Of a stretch of DNA of 29,230 bases, positions 23,210 to 29,230 are shown piece by piece; the first letter of the stretch is position 1; each line of letters begins with the position of its first letter. The position numbers and the translations under genes are program-made. The stretch spans positions 1 through 29,230 of the forward strand of contig QWOR01000328.1 in NCBI GenBank assembly GCA_003669575.1, written 5' to 3'. Under the pieces are notes generated by a model. The model saw nothing but the letters and a program-made list of their open reading frames with translations, was not told where the DNA came from and searched no databases. The stretch is from Planctomycetota bacterium. GTDB lineage: Bacteria > Planctomycetota > Planctomycetia > Planctomycetales > Planctomycetaceae.

Positions 23210-24769
23210 TTACGGCTGTTGCCTGATCTTCAGGATTTGCGACTGAATGCCCTCAATCGTCTTGCCCATCTGGGCACTCAGTCCCAGCTGTCGGACGGGA
23301 AAATCGCGAAAGGTCATCAGGTGTTTTTCTGCGATGCCGACGATCGGCGTGAGCACCCAGGTCTTGTGTTCGGCATACTGGCGATTCACATTTCCGGTCT
23401 GCCGCTCGAAGGGATCCATCCGGAGGTTCGTGATCATGGGACGGCCGAGGCCGATCAGCGGATCATCCCAATGGCCTCCCTCCTTGATCGAGAATGACAC
23501 CTTGAATGAGTCGTAGCGAATGGCAGTCAGCACGGTCTCGTCATAGTAGAAGACAAACTTGCGGGCCGACTTGTCGCTTTGGCCAGTCATCAAGGCCGTC
23601 TGGTCGTAACCATCCAGGTGGACCTTGTAGTGTTTGCCTCCATAGTCTGCTCCGGCCTTCAGCTTCTCAACCGTCTCTCTCTCGCCCGCCGCAGCTGCGA
23701 GTGTGGGCAACAAGTCGGTCATGTCCACGATCTCGCTGCTGACGCGTCCCCCCGGAGCCCCCGGCCAGCGGATCATGCACGGGACGCGAACGCCCCCTTC
23801 CCAAGTTGTTCCCTTATCTCCCCGGAAGGGGCTCGTGCCACCTTCGGGCCACATGTATTGATAGGCACCGTTGTCGGTCACATATACCACGATCGTATTC
23901 TGATCGAGGCCAGTCTGCTCCAGCTTGGTCAGCAATTGCCCGACATGGCCATCGTGTTCCGCGAGTGCATCGCCATAGACATCCTCATGTCCGGCTCGTG
24001 ATTTTCCCCGAACGCCGTCCTTGAAATGAAAGAACACATGCAGACGAGCGGCGCAGTGCCAGAGGAAGAAGGGCTTCTTGTCCTTGGCTTTGCGATCGAT
24101 GAAGTCGAGCGACTTGGCCACGATCTCATCGTCGAAGGTCTCCATCCGCTTGGTCGTCAATGGCCCTTCGTCTTTGGTCGGGCCGTCGGCAATCCCGGAA
24201 ATCACTCCGCGCGGATCAAACTTCTTGCGGAACTCGGGATCAGTTGGACGGTCTGGATCTTCAAGATCTTCGTTACCGTTCAGGTGATAGAGATTGCCGA
24301 AATACTCGTCGAAACCATGACGATGTGGCAGATGATCTTCGAGGTCGCCCAGGTGATTCTTACCAAATTGAGCTGTGGAGTAACCCTTCGTTTTCAGAAT
24401 CTCAGCGAGCGTGATGTCTTCCTTCTGCAGCCCGGCGGGCGACCCGGGCGTCCCGACAGTCGTCAGGCCCGTACGTACGGGAAGCTGACCGGTGATAAAA
24501 GCAGCCCGTCCGGCTGTACAGCTCGGCTGAGCATAGAACGAAGTGAAACGAATTCCTTCGCGTCCAATCCGATCAATGTTGGGGGTACGCACCCCCATAA
24601 TGTCGCCGCCGTAGGCCGACACATTCATCCACCCCACATCATCTCCCATGATGACCAAGATGTTTGGCTGGGATTGTGCGGCAGCCTGCTCCACCTTCAT
24701 CTGATCTTCAGCATGGGCAACAGCGATGCATGGCATCAACAAGCCCATCACAAACAAAAGAGGTTTCAT
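23210..24769 (-). CDS. Secreted type I sulfatase with CTAGR active site
   Basis: A 519-aa sulfatase with a signal peptide (MKPLLFVMGLLMPCIAVAHA). The metal site is ILVIMGDDVGWMNVSAYGGD and the nucleophile region is PSCTAGRAAFITGQ, with C84. The C-x-A-x-R form, with Ala in place of the more common Pro, is known in sulfatases. Other active-site parts are FGKNHLGD, LWHCAARLHVFFHFKDG and VYVTDNGAYQ. It lacks the long C-terminal beta region of the two larger sulfatases, so it is of a different subfamily. AGGTG lies five bases before the ATG. It is the first sulfatase after the two-component genes, 72 bp ahead of the next sulfatase gene. The substrate is unknown. Confidence 0.92.
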   Translation of the reverse strand: MKPLLFVMGLLMPCIAVAHAEDQMKVEQAAAQSQPNILVIMGDDVGWMNVSAYGGDIMGVRTPNIDRIGREGIRFTSFYAQPSCTAGRAAFITGQLPVRTGLTTVGTPGSPAGLQKEDITLAEILKTKGYSTAQFGKNHLGDLEDHLPHRHGFDEYFGNLYHLNGNEDLEDPDRPTDPEFRKKFDPRGVISGIADGPTKDEGPLTTKRMETFDDEIVAKSLDFIDRKAKDKKPFFLWHCAARLHVFFHFKDGVRGKSRAGHEDVYGDALAEHDGHVGQLLTKLEQTGLDQNTIVVYVTDNGAYQYMWPEGGTSPFRGDKGTTWEGGVRVPCMIRWPGAPGGRVSSEIVDMTDLLPTLAAAAGERETVEKLKAGADYGGKHYKVHLDGYDQTALMTGQSDKSARKFVFYYDETVLTAIRYDSFKVSFSIKEGGHWDDPLIGLGRPMITNLRMDPFERQTGNVNRQYAEHKTWVLTPIVGIAEKHLMTFRDFPVRQLGLSAQMGKTIEGIQSQILKIRQQP

Positions 24770-24964
24770 TACGGCACCTGAAAGACAATGTGGGCAGCAC
24801 GTGCGGGTATACCTTCCGCAGGTACCCTGTTACTTCCTCAACTCTTAGTGCAATCAAAGTAGAAAAGGACAACCCGAAAAGCATGAGTAGAATTACTCAA
24901 TTTCACTCCCGCAGTTTCCCAAGCCGGAGCCCATCGAACAGTCTCCCCACGTCAGAATCTTCAG

Positions 24965-25603
24965 CTATCCCGGCGTGATGATCCCATGACGGATTGCGTA
25001 CTGAATGAGTTCTGAGGTCGAGGTCAGACACAGGACATCCATGATCCGGGCTTTGTGGTTTTCGGCGGTACGATTCGAAATATGCAAGGTGGCCGCCACT
25101 TCCCGTGCTGACTTACCCTCGGCAAACAGCTGGACTATCTCACGCTGACGGGGCGTCAGTGAGGGACTTCTGGCGGCCGTCGACTTCGAGGAAGCGAGTC
25201 GATCGAGGCCTTCCGCCACTTCGGGAGTCAGGTAGGCCTGACCCGATAAAACTGTGCGAATCGCTTCCAGAAGTTCTGAGCTGGCGCAGTGCTTCAACAC
25301 AAACCCCATCGCGCCGATCTCCATGGCTCTCGCCGCGTAGGTCGTGTCCTTGTGCATCGTGAGAAACACAACCTTGGCTCTGCTCCCCTCCCTCTTCAAT
25401 TGCTGGACCGCATCCAGGCCATTGAGATGGGGCATGCTGACATCCGCGATGATGATGTCGGGTTCGAGCCGTCGGGCAGCTTCCACGAGTTGTCGACCAT
25501 CCTCAACAATCCCGACCAGATCAAACTCCGGCGACAGGATGCTGCGCAGTCCTTCGACGACGATTCGGTGGTCGTCTGCCAGCAACAGGCGAGGGAGGCT
25601 CAT
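24965..25603 (-). CDS. NarL/FixJ-type response regulator
   Basis: A 212-aa regulator. The receiver domain has acidic residues D10-D11, phosphoacceptor D54 (IIADVSMPHLNG), T82 (VVFLTMHKD) and K104 (FVLKHCAS). A linker leads to a LuxR-type helix-turn-helix (SLTPRQREIVQLFAEGKSAR at about 147-166, then ISNRTAENHKARIMDVL). It should bind DNA when phosphorylated by the kinase encoded just upstream. The start overlaps the kinase stop as ATGA. The next gene in the same direction, 195 bp away, is the first sulfatase, which makes the sulfatases the obvious nearby target, though this is inference. The 195-bp gap holds no clear terminator. Confidence 0.95.
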   Translation of the reverse strand: MSLPRLLLADDHRIVVEGLRSILSPEFDLVGIVEDGRQLVEAARRLEPDIIIADVSMPHLNGLDAVQQLKREGSRAKVVFLTMHKDTTYAARAMEIGAMGFVLKHCASSELLEAIRTVLSGQAYLTPEVAEGLDRLASSKSTAARSPSLTPRQREIVQLFAEGKSAREVAATLHISNRTAENHKARIMDVLCLTSTSELIQYAIRHGIITPG

Positions 25604-27402
25604 TCCAGATCCTCCGGCAGCGGGATTTGGACGGACACGGTCACCCCCTGGCCGGGGGAGGAGGCAATCTCGATCTTACCACGCACCAGACGGGCTCGCT
25701 CGCTCATGCTCGCCAGTCCTAATCCCTGATGATTCGCCGCGAGAGTGGTGTCGAAGCCTCGTCCAAAGTCCTGGAGTTCCAGATGGAGAAACTCGGGGTC
25801 GGCATTGAGTTCCACCAGCACTCGATCAGTACACGCATACTTCGTGGTATTCCAAAGTGATTCCTGTGCGATTCGATACAGGCACAGCGTAACGTCATAC
25901 GGAATATTCGAGGGCAGATCACCGCAGCGGAATTCCACTGGGGTCCCATTACGCTCTTCGAAGCGTACACACTCTGAGCGAATCGCGTCGGCCAAGCCAA
26001 AGTCGTCGAGTATCGAGGAATGGATCCGGCGGGAGAGGCGGTGAACATCGTCACAGAGGGTGACCAGATGCTCTTTCAGGACCCCTACTGCCGACATTGA
26101 CTCAGGCGAGCCACGAACCAACTGCTCCAGATTTCCCGCTTTGATCGCTGACGCAGCCAGCCTTTGCGATAAGTCGTCATGCATTTCCCGGGCAAGAAAC
26201 CGACGCTCATCTTCCTGAGCAGTAAGTATCTTCCCCGCCAGAGCTCGTGCTTCTTGCTCAGCTTGTACTCGGCGTGACCGGTTGACGAGCAAGGCCACGA
26301 TGATTGCACTTTGAAGCAGGAATGCGATAAGGCTCAACAGAACGTAATGACCGTACTGCCCCCAGAAGGTCGTTTCGCGAAACAGAACGAGTGAGTCTGG
26401 CGGCAAGTGGGACTCTACCAGTTGCCAACGATTGAGTTGTCGGGCGTCAAACTTGTACTTCGCCGAATTCAGCCCCTCGATTGCGATCTGTTCTGGAGAC
26501 TCTCCCTTCAAGACGCGGACGGCTTGCCTCCCAGCGAGTAGTCCCTGCGATTCAGCGGATCCCAGGCTTCCCCCGACAATTCCATGTCCCAGCAATGTGT
26601 CATACAGCCCGTAAACCGGAACAGAGCACTGGGATGCCAGTTGTTCAATGACCTCGACGGTCGAGTAGTGATTGCCCTCGGAGTCTTCGTCGTACGTCAG
26701 CATCAGGACGAATGTCTTTTCTGCATCCGTCTGCAGTTTCTTAATGAGCAGACTCATCGGCAGACCTTCCCAGGTTTCAACCTCTAAACCTGTATTGAGC
26801 GATCTGATCGCTTCTTGCGCAGCCTTCGTGGCTGCTCGTTCCGGCGCGGAAATCCCACTTAATAGGATGAGACGTTTCCGATCGGGGTGCGATTTCATGG
26901 CTACCGACAGCGTCCCGGAATAGTCCAGCCGAAACGCGACACCTGTCACATGTGGCAGCGAGTGGGCCGACTGTGCCATCAGTGGGGGAGCAGAGCAGAA
27001 AACGATGGAACTCTTTGGGAACAGAACCTCTCGATTCTCGATCGTGAACTGTAAGGCCGGTACGTAAACAGGAATCACAACATCTGGCGGCCTGGTTGCG
27101 TACTTGGTCTTCAGCAGATCAATCCAGCTGCGCACATATTCGGCATCTTGATGTCGAACCAGGTTGAGGTATTCGATTTCAATGTCAACGGGCTCATCGA
27201 ACTCGGCTGCCAGCGAAGCGCGAATCCCCCGATCCCAGTCTGCATTAATGGGGGTGAGCGTGCGGTGGGTAAAGAGAATTACCACTTGTTTTTGAGGCCG
27301 GGGCACCCGTCCACCTGCGAATGACAACGTCCCCTCAAACAGGACAACGATCGCCACGATAGAGTGAATTACGAATGTCACGAGAGTCTTCGGCAACCTC
27401 AT
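25600..27402 (-). CDS. HisKA_3 sensor histidine kinase with periplasmic binding-protein-like sensor
   Basis: About 600 aa. An N-terminal membrane segment/signal (LVTFVIHSIVAIVVLFEGTL) is followed by a periplasmic region of about 310 residues that looks like an ABC substrate-binding fold (DVVIPVYVPALQFTIENREV, FPKSSIVFCSAP, HVTGVAFRLDYSGTL). A second membrane segment lies near 352-374. The kinase part has a HisKA_3 box EMHDDLSQRLA (phosphorylated His about 408), N-box ESLWNTTKYA (N518) and G-boxes DFGRGFD and GLGLASMSERA. I set the start at ATG 27402, with AGGAGG seven bases upstream (27410-27415); the adjacent ATG 27405 is also possible. The frame stays open to 27594, but that extension shows no signal peptide or homology. 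The ligand is unknown. Confidence 0.92.
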   Translation of the reverse strand: MRLPKTLVTFVIHSIVAIVVLFEGTLSFAGGRVPRPQKQVVILFTHRTLTPINADWDRGIRASLAAEFDEPVDIEIEYLNLVRHQDAEYVRSWIDLLKTKYATRPPDVVIPVYVPALQFTIENREVLFPKSSIVFCSAPPLMAQSAHSLPHVTGVAFRLDYSGTLSVAMKSHPDRKRLILLSGISAPERAATKAAQEAIRSLNTGLEVETWEGLPMSLLIKKLQTDAEKTFVLMLTYDEDSEGNHYSTVEVIEQLASQCSVPVYGLYDTLLGHGIVGGSLGSAESQGLLAGRQAVRVLKGESPEQIAIEGLNSAKYKFDARQLNRWQLVESHLPPDSLVLFRETTFWGQYGHYVLLSLIAFLLQSAIIVALLVNRSRRVQAEQEARALAGKILTAQEDERRFLAREMHDDLSQRLAASAIKAGNLEQLVRGSPESMSAVGVLKEHLVTLCDDVHRLSRRIHSSILDDFGLADAIRSECVRFEERNGTPVEFRCGDLPSNIPYDVTLCLYRIAQESLWNTTKYACTDRVLVELNADPEFLHLELQDFGRGFDTTLAANHQGLGLASMSERARLVRGKIEIASSPGQGVTVSVQIPLPEDLE

Positions 27403-27918
27403 CATCTGGCCTCCTTTCCGCTCCCCATGTTTCACTCGCATCTTAGGAGATTGCCTGAAATCCGAAACGTTCGTCGTCCATGCAGAGAGGGAAACCCAGC
27501 TTCTCACCCGTGAGGCCTGTCTGTTCAAAACCTCGCCAGGTGATTCGCCCGTATGCGCAGTCTGTTGAAAATAGTGGCGGTATCCGGAGAGCATTCAGGA
27601 TCAGAATGGGAGTACGCATCTGTCTGGATTCGACTGCTTTTGACGCTTTATTGAGGAGAAGTGAGCAGTCCTTTGAAGTACCGATAATGAACACCAAGTC
27701 TGTAAGCATGTCAGCTATCGTTCGAGTCGCGTGATGCATTCGGCCTCACTCAGGCCATTTGTTGAGTTATGGTGACTCGTGTCGCGAATACCAAACGAGC
27801 GTAAGCGGGTATCCACTGTTCGGTTTTGGTCCACTCGGCAAGCGACGACCACAACCATCTGGAACGGCAACTCTGATCGACACCCGAATCGGGGACAGCA
27901 GCCTGTTGAGGAGCCCCA
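27403..27918. other. Intergenic stretch upstream of the kinase
   Basis: About 510 bp between the polyketide synthase end and the kinase start, both on the minus strand. A 98-codon minus-strand ORF (27443-27739), preceded by a GAGG-like site, could encode a small protein (internal segments MLTDLVFIIGTSKDC and MRTPILILNALRIPPLF), but I recognise no family and overlapping frames on both strands are equally open. The promoter of the kinase operon should lie here. I see no T-run terminator after the polyketide synthase. Confidence 0.35.
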
Positions 27919-29004
27919 CTAGATCCATAGCGCTGCTTCAATCGTCAGGCCAGGCCCAAAGGCCAGTGCGACACAGGGCAGGGGAGCCTGTCGCTTCCGA
28001 AGCTGATCCAGAATAAACAGAATCGTGGGCGATGACATGTTGCCGTTCTGTGAGAGCACTTCTCGCGATATATCGGCGTGGGCATCGTCAATCCCCAGTG
28101 CTGCCGTACAGGCACTCAGAATTCGGGGGCCACCGGGATGAATGGCCCAGGTTGGAATCTGCTCGACACTGAGGCCGAATGGTCTGAGCCAGCCTTCCAC
28201 CCACGAACGAAGATGCTCACCGATGATGTCCGGAACTTGCGGTGACAGACTCATTTCGAATCCATGATCCCCGACCCGCCAAGTCATGTGATCCAGTGTC
28301 TCCTCGAGGACCAGCGACCGCTGAGAGCGAAGCTGCCACGCTCCCTTTTCGCTGGCTCGTCCGACCACCGCAGCTGAGCCATCCGAGAACAGGGCATTGG
28401 CCACGATCTGCTGTGCATCGCCCGTGTACTGTTGGTGCAGGCTGCAGATCTCAACACAGCAAAGTAGCACGCAGGCTTCCGGATCGCTCTCGGCGTATGC
28501 TTTCGCCACCCGCAGTCCGTTGAAGGCCCCATGACATCCCATAAAACCCACGTTCGTGCGTGTGACTTCTCGATTGAGCCCCAGCTTCTCGATTAAGCCG
28601 ATATCCAAGCCAGGAGCGCTGAACCCGCTGCACGAGACGGTGACAAGATGCGTGATCTCCGAAGCGGCGATCCCCGCCGATTCGAGAGCGACGGTACAGG
28701 AGCGAGTTCCGAGTCGAATCGACTCCACTTCGTATCGCTGCATGCGTTGGCTTGTTGTGGGGCCTCGGTCTAACGTCCCTACCGACCGATCGTAGAATGA
28801 TTGATGGATAATCAACGGGTCGTCCGCTGGTTCAATGAGTACGCTATGTCGCCGCTTGACGCCGGAGCGGCGATAGAGAGCCCGCACCACTCCCGCTCGT
28901 CCGTGAGTCTCCCCCCACATTTCCACCGAATGCTCGGCTGCCAGTTCTTGCGTCATGGAGCGTTCGGGGATCGCGGTACCGAGTCCTTGGATCAGGAATG
29001 TCAT
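27919..29004 (-). CDS. Type III polyketide synthase (chalcone/stilbene synthase family)
   Basis: A 361-aa protein with the full catalytic triad: Cys157 in NVGFMGCHGAFNGLRVA, His289 in WAIHPGGPRIL and Asn322 in SQNGNMSSPTILFIL. The C-terminal loop AFGPGLTIEAALW is the usual GFGPG-type loop, here with Ala-Phe in front. The protein should condense a fatty-acyl starter with malonyl-CoA units in the cytoplasm to make alkyl-pyrones, -resorcinols or similar. The start at 29004 overlaps the stop of an upstream gene as ATGA, so translation is coupled. Bacterial loci of this kind often include a methyltransferase and an FAD-dependent oxidoreductase; the latter appears to be the upstream gene. Starter and chain length cannot be read from the sequence. 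Confidence 0.95.
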   Translation of the reverse strand: MTFLIQGLGTAIPERSMTQELAAEHSVEMWGETHGRAGVVRALYRRSGVKRRHSVLIEPADDPLIIHQSFYDRSVGTLDRGPTTSQRMQRYEVESIRLGTRSCTVALESAGIAASEITHLVTVSCSGFSAPGLDIGLIEKLGLNREVTRTNVGFMGCHGAFNGLRVAKAYAESDPEACVLLCCVEICSLHQQYTGDAQQIVANALFSDGSAAVVGRASEKGAWQLRSQRSLVLEETLDHMTWRVGDHGFEMSLSPQVPDIIGEHLRSWVEGWLRPFGLSVEQIPTWAIHPGGPRILSACTAALGIDDAHADISREVLSQNGNMSSPTILFILDQLRKRQAPLPCVALAFGPGLTIEAALWI

Positions 29005-29230
29005 GGGGTCTCAATCGGATGGGATGGTAAAGCGGAGGGAAGGTTGATGGAGTTGACGAAGAAGCCGGCAGCAGCCGGAAAGACTTTCAGGAATCGAACA
29101 GCTGCGACAGAAAGCCAGGGACGATGCAGGACCGCCGCGGCAAAGCGGCAGACTCTCATCCTGCGTTGAAACTGAGCTCGATGCAGTTGTTGCCATTGAT
29201 CAGACAAATGAGAACGCCAAAGTCTGACAG
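29001..29230 (-). CDS. C-terminal end of an upstream gene, probably FAD-dependent oxidoreductase (cut by window edge)
   Basis: The minus-strand frame is open from the window edge to a TGA at 29001-29003 that overlaps the polyketide synthase ATG as ATGA. About 75 residues are visible, rich in Arg, His and Trp (QWQQLHRAQFQRRMRVCRFA, then VRFLKVFPAAAGFF). This resembles the tails of geranylgeranyl-reductase/monooxygenase-type flavoproteins found beside bacterial type III polyketide synthases, but no FAD or catalytic motif falls inside the window, so the name is tentative. That the frame is a real gene is well supported by the coupling. Confidence 0.55.
   Translation of the reverse strand, partial: VRLWRSHLSDQWQQLHRAQFQRRMRVCRFAAAVLHRPWLSVAAVRFLKVFPAAAGFFVNSINLPSALPSHPIETP

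Noticed and set aside
24026..24781. A 251-codon plus-strand ORF opposite the CTAGR sulfatase.
   Set aside because: Antisense shadow; runs past the sulfatase start without promoter or ribosome site of its own.
27406..27594. N-terminal extension of the sensor kinase to 27594.
   Set aside because: The extra 64 residues are polar and family-unlike, whereas ATG 27402/27405 follows a perfect AGGAGG and starts a normal membrane signal.
1..29230. tRNA, rRNA, CRISPR array, insertion sequence or attachment site.
   Set aside because: I found no cloverleaf-like gene, regularly spaced repeat, transposase or integrase motif, or flanking direct repeat on either strand by reading; a dedicated scan was not possible.

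Overview
The window looks like a chromosomal segment of a planctomycete, roughly Planctomycetales. The evidence is a Tat-exported DUF1501 protein, three secreted type I sulfatases, a DUF6159 membrane protein and a bacterial type III polyketide synthase, all in moderately GC-rich sequence with Shine-Dalgarno sites. I see no rRNA, tRNA, CRISPR array, transposase or phage gene. The genus cannot be fixed from the sequence alone.

Layout: (1) 1-6.4 kb. The C-terminal end of a LutB-type iron-sulfur protein (+) runs into a block on the minus strand: a DUF6159 membrane protein, an orphan DUF1501 protein, and two adjacent but unlike GTPases (one with an N-terminal membrane hairpin, one with a DUF697-like C-terminus). 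(2) 6.4-7.3 kb. A gene-poor stretch holding one possible 55-aa ORF with a strong ribosome binding site and a very strong intrinsic terminator at 7127-7182. (3) 7.3-12.9 kb (+). A compact stress or cell-envelope operon: YtxH/CsbD-like protein, phage-holin-like protein (DUF1469/holin-X type), DUF3618 protein, general-stress-protein-26-like flavin-binding protein, FAD oxidoreductase fused to a Rieske domain, small 2TM protein, zinc alcohol dehydrogenase and TspO. The first four genes are separated by 3 nt or overlap by ATGA. (4) 13.1-18.05 kb (+). A three-gene export operon matching Escherichia coli yhiI-rbbA-yhhJ: HlyD-type adaptor, double-ATPase/permease fusion, and second ABC-2 permease, which appears to start at CTG. 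(5) 18.05-18.41 kb. An intergenic stretch containing a recognisable relic of a cadherin-like repeat. (6) 18.4-24.8 kb (-). Three sulfatases, two of them large AtsD-type paralogues in tandem. (7) 25.0-27.4 kb (-). A sensor kinase with a periplasmic binding-protein-like sensor region and a NarL-type regulator, overlapping by ATGA and lying directly upstream of the sulfatases in the same direction. (8) 27.9-29.2 kb (-). A type III polyketide synthase whose start overlaps, again by ATGA, the end of an upstream gene cut by the window edge, probably the FAD-dependent oxidoreductase of a small biosynthetic cluster.

How the genes may work together: region 3 combines membrane-anchored small proteins with redox enzymes and reads as a stress-response unit. 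Region 4 should form one envelope-spanning exporter. Regions 6 and 7 suggest a sensed programme for breaking down sulfated polymers. Region 8 is the downstream end of a polyketide locus. These functional links are inferred from gene order; the family assignments rest on motifs visible in the sequence.
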